From Aliivibrio_A kagoshimensis (GTDB lineage Bacteria > Pseudomonadota > Gammaproteobacteria > Enterobacterales > Vibrionaceae): a stretch of DNA of 9,983 bases. The translations under genes were made by a program, and so were the position numbers. Below are positions 1 through 7,298 of this stretch, one piece after another (the stretch's first letter is position 1; each line of letters opens with the position of its first letter). The stretch spans positions 1 through 9,983 of the forward strand of contig NZ_JAKJSQ010000099.1 in the NCBI RefSeq assembly GCF_050337105.1, in the 5' to 3' direction. Under the pieces are notes generated by a model. It made no database searches and was not told the origin of the DNA. It was given only the letters and a program-made list of their open reading frames with translations.

Positions 1-142
1 CCCGTAAAATAATCCCCACCACCTCCTTTCAGTTAAAAAAAATGGTCACTTTCGACTCAATTCTCCTTTTTATCGACAAAAAAAGGCCAAATCCTGATTA
101 TTAACCCTTCGTTAACCACCGAATTCAGCCTTAAAACTCTGT

Positions 143-167
143 AATAAAAATACAACTGTTAGCAGTT
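143..167 (-). terminator. Weak candidate terminator downstream of msrB
   Basis: Read on the minus strand, a short hairpin with a 5-bp stem (AACTG/CAGTT) and a 4-nt loop lies about 12 nt past the msrB stop codon. It is followed by GTATTTTTATT, a broken T-tract. The stem is short and not GC-rich, so termination would be inefficient. I see no better candidate between msrB and the window edge. Confidence 0.3.
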
Positions 168-178
168 TTGTCCTTTTA

Positions 179-592
179 TTACTCTTTCTTAATGAAAGTT
201 AACGACAGTGAATTAACACAAAACCGTTCACCTGTGGTGGGTGGCCCGTCAGGAAAAACGTGACCTAGGTGGCAATCACATGCAATGCATCGTACTTCAG
301 TTCGCACCATTCCGTGACTTACATCCTCAATGAATTTGATCGATTTATTATCAATCGCGGCATCAAAACTTGGCCAGCCACAACCTGAATCATATTTACT
401 CTCTGAAGAGAACAAAACAGCTTGGCAGCATTTACAATGGTAGACCCCTGTTTCTTTATTTTTAAGTAAAGGCCCCGAGAAAGGCGCTTCTGTACCTTGT
501 AAGCGACAAACCGAATACTCATCACTTGTCAGCAAGTTACGGTACTCCTCGTCTGTGCGCGCATTCTCTTTATTATTATTACAATCTGTCAT
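179..592 (-). CDS. msrB: Peptide-methionine (R)-S-oxide reductase MsrB
   Basis: MsrB reduces the R-epimer of methionine sulfoxide in proteins back to methionine in the cytoplasm, using thioredoxin. The 137-residue product has the usual family length and is a single SelR domain. Visible motifs are the zinc knuckles C53-x-x-C56 and C102-x-x-C105, the GCGWPSF signature (70-76) with C71 as likely resolving cysteine, HLGHVFPDGP (108-117), and RFCVNS with catalytic C125 (cysteine, not selenocysteine). The GTE-PF motif near 33-38 is present. The start is the only upstream ATG in frame that gives the right N-terminus; the Shine-Dalgarno match is weak. An oddity is ten cysteines in 137 residues, including extra ones beside both zinc knuckles (C55, C107). 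It is divergent from gapA, as in E. coli. Confidence 0.96.
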   Translation of the reverse strand: MTDCNNNKENARTDEEYRNLLTSDEYSVCRLQGTEAPFSGPLLKNKETGVYHCKCCQAVLFSSESKYDSGCGWPSFDAAIDNKSIKFIEDVSHGMVRTEVRCIACDCHLGHVFPDGPPTTGERFCVNSLSLTFIKKE

Positions 593-920
593 AACGTTTC
601 ATTACTATTTTTCCTATTATTCTCAAACTAAAACTTGCCTATTTTGACGCTATGCACCCATAATTTTCAGGGCTTATTACGTTAGGGAAGCATTAGCTTT
701 ATCCTGTTTACTTTACAATTATATTACAGAAACTCGCATAAAATGAAAAATCGTACTTTACAAACAGAGAACGTACCTTATTTACTCATATTTAGCGTCA
801 TTTTGTTCTTTTTTTGATATTAAACAATTAATTTTCGAATTTCACTTGCAGGATTGCGTTAATTTTTGTAATTTTACTACCAGTTATCTTAAACCTGAAA
901 TTAAGTTGTGGAGCAACATA
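593..920. other. Divergent msrB-gapA intergenic region (328 bp)
   Basis: This AT-rich spacer must hold the promoters of both msrB (minus) and gapA (plus). I could not single out a convincing -35/-10 pair for either gene; several TTG-containing hexamers with AT-rich partners fit equally badly. No clear CRP-type palindrome and no terminator hairpin was found. A 24-codon reading frame at 743-817 is noted among the findings. An upstream TTG at 846 is in frame with gapA but is not the gapA start. Confidence 0.6.
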
Positions 921-1916
921 ATGACTATCAAAGTAGGTATTAACGGTTTTGGCCGTATTGGACGTTTCGTTTTCCGTGCAGCAGCAGAACGTGCTGACAT
1001 CGAAGTTGTAGGTATTAATGACCTTATTGACGTTGAATACATGGCTTACATGCTTAAATATGACTCAACTCACGGCCGTTTCAACGGTACTGTTGATGTT
1101 GTAGAAGGCAACCTTGTAGTGAACGGCAAAACGGTTCGTGTTACTGCAGAGCGCAATCCTGAAGATCTTAAGTGGAACGAAATCGGCGTAGACGTAGTTG
1201 CTGAAGCAACAGGTCTTTTCCTAGATGATGCGACAGCTCGTAAGCACATCACAGCTGGCGCTAAGAAAGTTGTTCTTACTGGCCCATCTAAAGATGCAAC
1301 TCCTATGTTCGTTATGGGTGTTAACCACGAGAACTATGCAGGTCAAGATATCGTTTCTAACGCATCTTGCACAACTAACTGCCTAGCGCCAATCGCTAAA
1401 GTTCTTAACGACAAGTGGGGCATCGAATCTGGTCTTATGACAACGGTTCATGCAACTACTGCTACTCAAAAAACAGTTGATGGCCCTTCTGCTAAAGACT
1501 GGCGTGGTGGCCGTGGTGCTTCTCAGAACATCATCCCATCATCAACTGGTGCAGCAAAAGCAGTAGGTAAAGTAATCCCTGAGCTTAACGGCACTCTAAC
1601 AGGTATGGCTTTCCGCGTTCCAACGGCTAACGTTTCTGTTGTTGACCTTACTGTTAACCTAAAAACTGCAGCAACTTACGAAGAAATCTGTGCTGAAATG
1701 AAGCGCGCTTCTGCGAACGAATTTGCTGGCGTTCTTGGTTACACTGAAGATGCTGTTGTTTCTCAAGACTTCATCGGTGAAGTTCAGACTTCAGTATTCG
1801 ATGCTAAAGCTGGTCTTGCACTAACTGACAAATTCGTTAAAGTTGTATCTTGGTACGACAACGAAATCGGTTACTCAAACAAGGTTCTAGATCTTGTTTC
1901 TCACATCTCTAAGTAA
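921..1916 (+). CDS. gapA: Glyceraldehyde-3-phosphate dehydrogenase (NAD-dependent, glycolytic)
   Basis: GapA converts glyceraldehyde-3-phosphate, NAD+ and phosphate to 1,3-bisphosphoglycerate in glycolysis, as a cytoplasmic homotetramer. Starting at the ATG at 921 the protein has 331 residues, the same length as E. coli GapA. The Rossmann motif GFGRIGR lies at 9-15; D34 at the end of the second strand fits NAD preference. The active-site signature SNASCTTNC spans 146-154 with catalytic C150, and the partner H177 sits in TTVHATT. WYDNE-GYSN closes the catalytic domain (311-320). GGAG at 910-913, seven bases before the ATG, supports this start over the in-frame TTG at 846. Codon choice is strongly biased (GTT, GGT, AAC, CTT), as expected for a very highly expressed gene, and differs visibly from its neighbours. 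It is followed by a strong terminator. Confidence 0.98.
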   Translation: MTIKVGINGFGRIGRFVFRAAAERADIEVVGINDLIDVEYMAYMLKYDSTHGRFNGTVDVVEGNLVVNGKTVRVTAERNPEDLKWNEIGVDVVAEATGLFLDDATARKHITAGAKKVVLTGPSKDATPMFVMGVNHENYAGQDIVSNASCTTNCLAPIAKVLNDKWGIESGLMTTVHATTATQKTVDGPSAKDWRGGRGASQNIIPSSTGAAKAVGKVIPELNGTLTGMAFRVPTANVSVVDLTVNLKTAATYEEICAEMKRASANEFAGVLGYTEDAVVSQDFIGEVQTSVFDAKAGLALTDKFVKVVSWYDNEIGYSNKVLDLVSHISK

Positions 1917-1930
1917 CGCTTAGTGTTGTG

Positions 1931-1959
1931 AAAAAGGCGACTTTCGAGTCGCCTTTTTT
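1931..1959 (+). terminator. Rho-independent terminator of gapA
   Basis: A perfect 7-bp GC-rich stem (GGCGACT 1936-1942, AGTCGCC 1947-1953) encloses a TTCG tetraloop and is followed by six T residues (1954-1959). Five A residues precede the stem and can pair with the T-tract. It lies 14 nt after the gapA stop codon. Because yeaD begins only 35 bp further on, some read-through is likely. Confidence 0.92.
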
Positions 1960-1993
1960 GTATCTGAAATTTGTCACTATTAAGGACATTGAG

Positions 1994-2878
1994 ATGGAAC
2001 TACGTAATCTTCCAGCCATTAGCACCCTCTCTGACTCTGTCACTGTGTGTGAATACAATGGCGTTAAAATTGTGAGAGTCATTCATCAACAGGCAGAAGC
2101 TGGGATCTCACTGCACGGTGGTCATCTACTTTGGTTTAAACCCGCCAATCAACACGATGTCATTTGGTTGAGTGAAGAAGCCATCATCTCCAAAGAGAAA
2201 GCCATTCGAGGCGGAATCCCTATCTGCTGGCCTTGGTTTGGACGACTTGCAGAGCCTGCTCACGGTTTTGCTCGTACCTCAAACTGGACCTTAAGCGAGC
2301 ATAAAGAGAACAATAACGGAGTCATTATCAGCCTGACTCTCTCTCACAGTAAAGAGACATTATCGATATGGCCACACCGTTTCTTAGCGACGTTGAATAT
2401 TGAGGTTTCAGATACTCTAACCGTTACGTTGGATATCGAGAACTGTGATGATGATGAGTGGCGCTTTAGTGGCGCACTGCATACCTACTTAAATCTAGCC
2501 GATATTCTCTCCTCGACAGTGACAGGCATGGGGGCTGAATATGTCGATAGCCTCGCCGACACAACGATAACCACAGGTCCTGATGAGCTTATGATTAACT
2601 CAGCCATCGACCGCGTCTATCTAAAGCCAGCTTCTCGACTTGACATTAACGACCCATCACATCAACGTACACTCACTGTGTGCAATCAAGGCGATAATAG
2701 TGCCGTGATATGGAACCCATGGCTTGAAGGGGCTACGGCAATGGCTGATATGGCTGCCCAGGGTTACCAAACCATGCTCTGCGTAGAATCGACGCTATAC
2801 GCTAACTCTCTTGAAGAGGGAAAACAGCTTCAACCAGGTGAACACTATCAGATCAGTACCACTATCGGCGTGAAGTAA
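1994..2878 (+). CDS. yeaD: D-hexose-6-phosphate mutarotase (glucose-6-phosphate 1-epimerase), YeaD family
   Basis: This family interconverts the alpha and beta anomers of glucose-6-phosphate and related hexose-6-phosphates (EC 5.1.3.15 type) on an aldose-1-epimerase-like beta-sandwich. The ATG at 1994 is preceded by AAGGA at 1982-1986 (7-nt spacing) and gives 294 residues, the E. coli YeaD length. Longer in-frame starts run back into the gapA terminator and are rejected. Visible family motifs are RGGIPICWPWFG (72-83), HGFAR (90-94), the likely catalytic histidine H163 in ALHTYL and the likely catalytic glutamate E265 in CVESTLY. It lies 35 bp after the gapA terminator on the same strand and has no evident promoter, so it probably depends on read-through or on a promoter inside gapA. 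Linkage to gapA fits a role at the entry of glycolysis. Confidence 0.93.
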   Translation: MELRNLPAISTLSDSVTVCEYNGVKIVRVIHQQAEAGISLHGGHLLWFKPANQHDVIWLSEEAIISKEKAIRGGIPICWPWFGRLAEPAHGFARTSNWTLSEHKENNNGVIISLTLSHSKETLSIWPHRFLATLNIEVSDTLTVTLDIENCDDDEWRFSGALHTYLNLADILSSTVTGMGAEYVDSLADTTITTGPDELMINSAIDRVYLKPASRLDINDPSHQRTLTVCNQGDNSAVIWNPWLEGATAMADMAAQGYQTMLCVESTLYANSLEEGKQLQPGEHYQISTTIGVK

Positions 2879-2894
2879 TAAGAATTTGAATAAA

Positions 2895-2937
2895 AATAAA
2901 GCGCTAATTGAATCTCACTTCAATTAGCGCTTTTTAT
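2895..2937. terminator. Bidirectional terminator between yeaD and the ompV-like gene
   Basis: A perfect 12-bp stem (2901-2912 with 2919-2930, arms GCGCTAATTGAA and TTCAATTAGCGC) encloses a 6-nt loop. T residues follow on the plus strand (2931-2935), and the A-rich left flank gives a T-tract on the minus strand, so it can serve both convergent genes. It starts 22 bp after the yeaD stop and ends about 22 bp before the stop of the minus-strand gene. Confidence 0.93.
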
Positions 2938-2952
2938 TGCAATCAACACCAG

Positions 2953-3711
2953 TTAAAAAACGTAAGAGGCGCCTATTGTTGCTGTGCTGCTGGTTGTATG
3001 TTCCACTATCGGGCTATTTTCTAAACCACCTTCCAGGTTTAAATAACGAATGCTCCCAGTTAATCGAATATTTTTCGTCACAAACATATAACCACTTAAT
3101 CCTAGAAAAAACTGACCATCCCAATCAGCGTCAAACGCATCAATAGCGCCTCCCGTTGCCGTAGATTCAGATTGAGAGACTCCGTATAAGTGATTGTTTA
3201 TTCTTTCACTGTTGTAGGAATACCCGACAGATGGTGTCAGCCCCCATCCATTCATACGAAGAGGTAAACGCCACGCTGCCTCTGAATAAAGTCCGTTGTG
3301 CGTATTACCAATGTCCGTCCCCACCGAGGCTTCAAACATACCCACTTGCGTAATCAATTGGTAACTGACACCACCTAATATTGCTGAGTCTCTCTCATCT
3401 AACAGCTGCATGTTGGTATTGGTTGAGTCTTCAGGTTTAAAGGTTCGTGGATCATAAATGAGCCTAAAGACAACATTTTGTGGTGAGCCCACTGGAAGCA
3501 TTCGATACCCAGCATTGAATCCGCGGAAAAACAGGTGCTCACCTTCATACCCCACCATAGGAATAGCGACAATATTAGAAGGTGTATCCTGATAGATCAC
3601 AGGAGAGTATGAAACTGCAGCCCCGATTGACCACTGGGAGTAAGCCGCTGACAGCGAATTGCTGGCTAACGAACAGACAGAAAACAGGATAAATAATCGA
3701 ATTTTTTTCAC
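2953..3711 (-). CDS. MipA/OmpV family outer-membrane protein
   Basis: The protein is a predicted outer-membrane beta-barrel of the MipA/OmpV family. E. coli MipA was described as a scaffold between the lytic transglycosylase MltA and PBP1B; OmpV was named in Vibrio cholerae. From the GTG at 3711 it has 252 residues: a signal peptide (charged KKIR, hydrophobic core about 5-17, likely cleavage after SLSA near 22), then alternating barrel strands and a C-terminal phenylalanine (SYVF) typical of proteins inserted by the BAM complex. The start was chosen because GGTGA lies 5 nt upstream and the N-terminus is a canonical MKK signal. In-frame ATGs at 3729 and 3753 are possible but have poor ribosome binding sites. 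The ATG at 3831 lies upstream of the predicted promoter. E. coli mipA holds the same position beside yeaG. The substrate or partner here is unknown. Confidence 0.88.
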   Translation of the reverse strand: MKKIRLFILFSVCSLASNSLSAAYSQWSIGAAVSYSPVIYQDTPSNIVAIPMVGYEGEHLFFRGFNAGYRMLPVGSPQNVVFRLIYDPRTFKPEDSTNTNMQLLDERDSAILGGVSYQLITQVGMFEASVGTDIGNTHNGLYSEAAWRLPLRMNGWGLTPSVGYSYNSERINNHLYGVSQSESTATGGAIDAFDADWDGQFFLGLSGYMFVTKNIRLTGSIRYLNLEGGLENSPIVEHTTSSTATIGASYVF

Positions 3712-3716
3712 TAGGT

Positions 3717-3721
3717 TCACC
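3717..3721 (-). promoter_or_regulatory. Ribosome binding site supporting the GTG start of the ompV-like gene
   Basis: GGTGA on the minus strand lies five bases before the GTG at 3709-3711. The in-frame ATG at 3727-3729 has no comparable purine-rich sequence within 12 bases upstream. This is why the shorter product, beginning MKKIRLF, is preferred. Confidence 0.5.
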
Positions 3722-3758
3722 AAGATCATGTTTAATAAAAAGGTTCTCAACATTAAGT

Positions 3759-3779
3759 ATACAGTTTTGCATACTGTAT
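3759..3779. repeat. 21-bp inverted repeat, putative operator of the ompV-like gene
   Basis: ATACAGT and ACTGTAT form perfect 7-bp arms around a 7-nt centre. The repeat sits directly downstream of the predicted transcription start of the ompV-like gene (about 3783 on the minus strand), inside the leader. That is a normal place for a repressor operator. No regulator is identified. The CTGT/ACAG halves recall LexA boxes but their order and spacing do not match. Confidence 0.45.
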
Positions 3780-3789
3780 TTTGAACGCC

Positions 3790-3818
3790 ATTATACCCAT
3801 TCAAAAAATAAATGTAAG
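3790..3818 (-). promoter_or_regulatory. Sigma70-like promoter of the ompV-like gene
   Basis: On the minus strand a consensus -10 TATAAT (3790-3795) is spaced 17 bp from CTTACA (3813-3818), which matches the -35 consensus at four of six positions. The predicted start near 3783 would give a leader of about 70 nt before the GTG at 3711. Confidence 0.6.
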
Positions 3819-3931
3819 AGCAACCATTCACATATCTTATTAAACCTTATGAGCCGTTAATCCACTCACGCAATTCAATGCATATATCGTGCTAGAAAAA
3901 CCTCAAAGTGTTTGAAATTTCATCTATTTCC

Positions 3932-3965
3932 CTGCAAAACTCAAATTAGCGTCTACCCTTAATAA
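3932..3965 (+). promoter_or_regulatory. Candidate sigmaS-type promoter of the yeaG-yeaH-ycgB operon
   Basis: CTACCCTTAA at 3953-3962 resembles the extended -10 typical of sigmaS promoters (C before the hexamer, TA at its start, T at its end, then TAA). A poor -35-like CTGCAA (3932-3937) lies 16 bp upstream. The predicted start near 3966 gives a leader of about 65 nt. In E. coli both yeaGH and ycgB are RpoS-dependent, which fits. I found no GG-N10-GC sigma54 element in this gap, although E. coli yeaGH is described as NtrC/sigma54-dependent under nitrogen starvation. Confidence 0.35.
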
Positions 3966-4031
3966 TGAAGGTATGTAATTTCAATCTGTATTCTCATCTC
4001 ATTATTGTTGTAGGTTTAGGGGGCACTCGTT

Positions 4032-5966
4032 ATGACTATTTTCGACCATTTCCGTCAACGCTACGAAGAAGCAAAAGACGAAGAAATTTCACTATTAGAT
4101 TTTCTTAATTTATGTAGAGACGATAAAAGTGCCTATGTCAATGCAGCCGAACGACTACTGCTTGCCATTGGCGAACCTGAGCTGATTGACACAGCGCAAG
4201 ATCCAAGGTTGAGTCGACTCTTTTCCAACCGAGTAATATCACGTTATAAAACCTTTGAAGACTTCTATGGTATGGAAGAAGCGATTGAGCAGATCGTCTC
4301 TTACCTAAAACATGCCGCACAGGGGTTAGAAGAGCGTAAACAGATACTCTATCTATTAGGGCCTGTTGGGGGCGGTAAATCTTCCCTAGCCGAAAAGCTA
4401 AAAAGCTTGATGCAACAGAACTCCATATACATTCTGTGTGCCAATGGTGAACGAAGCCCAGTTAACGATCATCCATTCTCATTATTTGATGCGAGTGAAG
4501 ATGCTAAGCTGTTAAAATCAGATTACAACATCGACTCTCGTTACTTAAATACCATTATGTCACCTTGGGCGGCCAAGCGTTTGCATGAGTTTGGTGGTGA
4601 CATTACTAAATTTACTGTAATCAAAGTGAAACCCTCGATATTAGATCAAGTGGGTATTGCTAAAACCGAACCTGGCGATGAAAATAACCAAGACATCTCA
4701 TCACTGGTAGGTAAAGTCGATATTCGACAGCTAGAGCACTTCTCTCAAGATGATCCAGATGCCTACAGTTACTCCGGCGCCTTATGTAAAGCCAACCAAG
4801 GCCTAATGGAGTTTGTAGAGATGTTCAAAGCACCAATTAAAGTGCTACATCCACTCCTCACTGCAACTCAAGAGGGCAACTATAACGGGACGGAAGGCCT
4901 CTCTGCCTTACCTTTTGATGGCATGATCCTCGCTCACTCCAATGAATCTGAATGGCAAACATTCCGTAATAACAAAAACAATGAAGCCTTTTTAGATCGT
5001 GTCTTCATCGTTAAAGTGCCTTACTGTTTACGCGTTTCTGAAGAGATTCGAATTTACGATAAGTTACTCCAAAACAGTGAATTGTCCCAAGCACCATGTT
5101 CACCAAGCACACTGGATATTCTGGCCAGGTTCAGCGTACTATCGCGCCTCAAAGAGCCTGAAAATTCAAACGTCTACTCAAAAGTCCGCGTTTACGATGG
5201 CGAAACCTTAAAAGACACCGATCCAAAAGCAAAATCGTACCAAGAGTATCGAGATTATGCCGGTGTTGATGAGGGCATGAACGGCCTATCGACTCGTTTT
5301 GCATTTAAGATCTTATCGCGAGTGTTTAACTTTGACCAAACTGAAGTCGCGGCGAACCCAGTGCACCTCTTCTATGTCCTTGAACAGCAGATCGAGCGTG
5401 AACAGTTCCCACAAGAGCAAGCCGATAAGTACTTAGAGTTCCTAAAAGGCTACCTCATTCCCAAATACGTTGAGTTTATTGGTAAAGAGATACAGACCGC
5501 TTATTTAGAGTCATACTCTGAATATGGTCAGAACATCTTTGACCGATACATCACTTATGCCGATTTTTGGATTCAGGATCAAGAGTATCGCGATCCAGAT
5601 ACAGGGCAGTTATTTGATAGAGCCGCGTTAAATGGTGAGTTAGAAAAAATTGAAAAGCCAGCGGGTATCAGTAATCCAAAAGATTTCCGTAATGAAATCG
5701 TTAACTTTGTTCTCAGAGCAAAAGCGAGTAATTCAGGTAGAAATCCGAGTTGGACCAGTTACGAAAAATTACGTACGGTCATCGAGAAAAAAATGTTCTC
5801 AAATACTGAAGAGCTACTACCTGTTATCTCATTTAATGCGAAAACATCGACCGATGAGCAGAAAAAACATGATGATTTCGTCGCTAGAATGATGGAGAAA
5901 GGATATACATCGAAGCAAGTACGCTTACTGTCTGAGTGGTACCTTCGTGTGAGAAAATCTTCTTAG
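4032..5966 (+). CDS. yeaG: PrkA family AAA+ serine protein kinase (YeaG)
   Basis: PrkA/YeaG proteins are cytoplasmic AAA+ proteins with reported serine protein kinase activity; a Bacillus member has also been reported as an ATP-dependent protease, so the true activity is debated. The product has 644 residues, the E. coli YeaG length. The N-terminal AAA-PrkA domain (about 20-380) shows Walker A GPVGGGKS (110-117), a sensor-like HSN (302-304), a candidate arginine finger R323 in FLDRV and the NGLSTRF motif (417-423). The PrkA C-terminal domain follows (about 400-640). The start is firm: AGGGGG at 4018-4023, eight bases upstream. It is the first gene of a three-gene operon, 42 bp before yeaH with no terminator between. 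A role in stationary-phase or starvation signalling is inferred from E. coli. Confidence 0.95.
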   Translation: MTIFDHFRQRYEEAKDEEISLLDFLNLCRDDKSAYVNAAERLLLAIGEPELIDTAQDPRLSRLFSNRVISRYKTFEDFYGMEEAIEQIVSYLKHAAQGLEERKQILYLLGPVGGGKSSLAEKLKSLMQQNSIYILCANGERSPVNDHPFSLFDASEDAKLLKSDYNIDSRYLNTIMSPWAAKRLHEFGGDITKFTVIKVKPSILDQVGIAKTEPGDENNQDISSLVGKVDIRQLEHFSQDDPDAYSYSGALCKANQGLMEFVEMFKAPIKVLHPLLTATQEGNYNGTEGLSALPFDGMILAHSNESEWQTFRNNKNNEAFLDRVFIVKVPYCLRVSEEIRIYDKLLQNSELSQAPCSPSTLDILARFSVLSRLKEPENSNVYSKVRVYDGETLKDTDPKAKSYQEYRDYAGVDEGMNGLSTRFAFKILSRVFNFDQTEVAANPVHLFYVLEQQIEREQFPQEQADKYLEFLKGYLIPKYVEFIGKEIQTAYLESYSEYGQNIFDRYITYADFWIQDQEYRDPDTGQLFDRAALNGELEKIEKPAGISNPKDFRNEIVNFVLRAKASNSGRNPSWTSYEKLRTVIEKKMFSNTEELLPVISFNAKTSTDEQKKHDDFVARMMEKGYTSKQVRLLSEWYLRVRKSS

Positions 5967-6008
5967 TAATACTGACTATTTAAGTCCATTACGCATTCTG
6001 GAGGAGAT

Positions 6009-7277
6009 ATGGCCAATTTTATTGACCGTAGGCTCAACGGTAAAAATAAGAGCACAGTAAATCGTCAGCGTTTTTTGAAACGTCATAAACAGCAGATAAA
6101 AGACTCGATCTCAGATGCTGTGAATCAACGTTCAATCACCGACGTAACCAGTGGTGAAGACATTACTATCCCTTCAAAGGATATTGTTGAGCCAACGTTT
6201 AGACATGGTAAAGGTGGAACGCAACAGACGATCCATCCCGGAAATGACCAATTTATTTCCGGAGATCGCATAGAACGCCCGCCACAAGGAGGAGGACAAG
6301 GTGCGGGCGATGGCAAAGCGAGTGCTGATGGTGAAGGGGAAGATGAGTTTTCATTTCAAATATCAAAGAGTGAATATTTGGACCTTCTGTTTGATGACTT
6401 AGCCTTGCCTAACATGCAACAAAACCAACAAAATAAGATGGTGGAATGGAAAACATTCCGCTCTGGATTTAAATCTTCCGGCGTACCGACCAATATCTCG
6501 GTGGTGCGATCATTACAAAACTCTCTGGCCCGTCGTACTGCGCTGACCGCGGCAAAAAAACGGGCACTACGCGAACTAGAGGCTCAACTGGCACGATTAA
6601 AAAACCAGGAGCCTGCACAGCCACTAGTGGAGGAGGATCTCAAACAACAGGTCAGCGAGCTAAAACAAGCCATCCGTCGAGTACCGTTTATTGATAGCTT
6701 TGATCTGAAATACAAAAACTATGAACGCCGTGCTCAGCCTAGCAGCCAAGCGGTTATGTTCTGTTTGATGGATGTTTCTGGCTCCATGGACCAAGCGACT
6801 AAAGAGATCGCTAAACGTTTTTATATTCTGCTTTATCTGTTTCTTACTCGAACCTATAAAAATGTAGAAGTAGTATTCATTAGGCACCACACTCAAGCTA
6901 AAGAGGTCGACGAGCAGGAGTTTTTCTATTCACAAGAGACTGGGGGCACCATAGTCTCTAGTGCACTAAAACTCATGAGTGAAATTGTCGAAGAGCGCTA
7001 CCCAACTTCTGAATGGAACATCTATGCATCTCAAGCGTCTGATGGTGATAACTGGGCGGATGACTCTCCCAACTGCCGTGAGTTACTTGAGAAAAAGATT
7101 CTCCCAGTCACGCGTTATTACTCTTACATTGAGATAACACGAAGAGCACACCAAACGCTGTGGAGAGAGTACGACTACCTATGTGAAAATTATGAGAATT
7201 TCGCTATGGAGAACATACGTTCTATAGAGGATATCTTTCCTGTCTTCCGACAACTGTTCAAGAAGCAAGTGGAATAG
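6009..7277 (+). CDS. yeaH: YeaH/YhbH family (DUF444) protein with von Willebrand A-like domain
   Basis: The function is unproven; the family is strictly associated with PrkA. The product has 422 residues (E. coli YeaH is of similar size). The N-terminus is basic and polar (1-60). A glycine-rich, probably disordered linker (about 92-112) follows, then a region with a likely coiled coil (about 180-225). The C-terminal half is a vWA-like domain with an intact metal-ion-dependent adhesion site: DVSGS (D255, S257, S259), TGGT (311-314) and D345 in SDGDNW. Such domains bind a divalent metal and a protein partner. GGAGGAG at 6000-6006 is the ribosome binding site. Pairing an AAA+ protein with a MIDAS protein recalls MoxR-vWA pairs such as RavA-ViaA, so YeaH may be a partner or adaptor for YeaG. 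That role is inference. Confidence 0.93.
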   Translation: MANFIDRRLNGKNKSTVNRQRFLKRHKQQIKDSISDAVNQRSITDVTSGEDITIPSKDIVEPTFRHGKGGTQQTIHPGNDQFISGDRIERPPQGGGQGAGDGKASADGEGEDEFSFQISKSEYLDLLFDDLALPNMQQNQQNKMVEWKTFRSGFKSSGVPTNISVVRSLQNSLARRTALTAAKKRALRELEAQLARLKNQEPAQPLVEEDLKQQVSELKQAIRRVPFIDSFDLKYKNYERRAQPSSQAVMFCLMDVSGSMDQATKEIAKRFYILLYLFLTRTYKNVEVVFIRHHTQAKEVDEQEFFYSQETGGTIVSSALKLMSEIVEERYPTSEWNIYASQASDGDNWADDSPNCRELLEKKILPVTRYYSYIEITRRAHQTLWREYDYLCENYENFAMENIRSIEDIFPVFRQLFKKQVE

Positions 7278-7298
7278 CTGATTATAAAGGAGAGTGCC

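Noticed and set aside
846..920. N-terminal extension of gapA from an in-frame TTG at 846
   Set aside because: The 25 extra residues are not part of GAPDH, which begins MTIKVGINGFGRIGR. The ATG at 921 has a good ribosome binding site and gives the standard 331 residues.
1928..1993. Upstream GTG start for yeaD
   Set aside because: It would translate through the gapA terminator hairpin. The ATG at 1994 has AAGGA at correct spacing and gives the E. coli length of 294.
2937..3146. Plus-strand 69-codon frame opposite the ompV-like gene
   Set aside because: It lies antisense to the C-terminal part of a well-supported outer-membrane protein gene, starts beside a terminator and shows no recognisable domain.
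3759..3779. LexA (SOS) box upstream of the ompV-like gene
   Set aside because: LexA boxes read CTGT-N8-ACAG; here the halves are in the reverse order (ACAGT ... ACTGT) with a different spacing.
3712..3831. Longer ompV-like product starting at the ATG at 3831
   Set aside because: The ATG lies upstream of the predicted promoter, and the extra 40 residues would bury the signal peptide.
4999..5211. Out-of-frame reading frames inside yeaG, yeaH and ycgB (several of 60-80 codons on both strands)
   Set aside because: They overlap conserved coding regions, lack ribosome binding sites and recognisable motifs, and are expected by chance.
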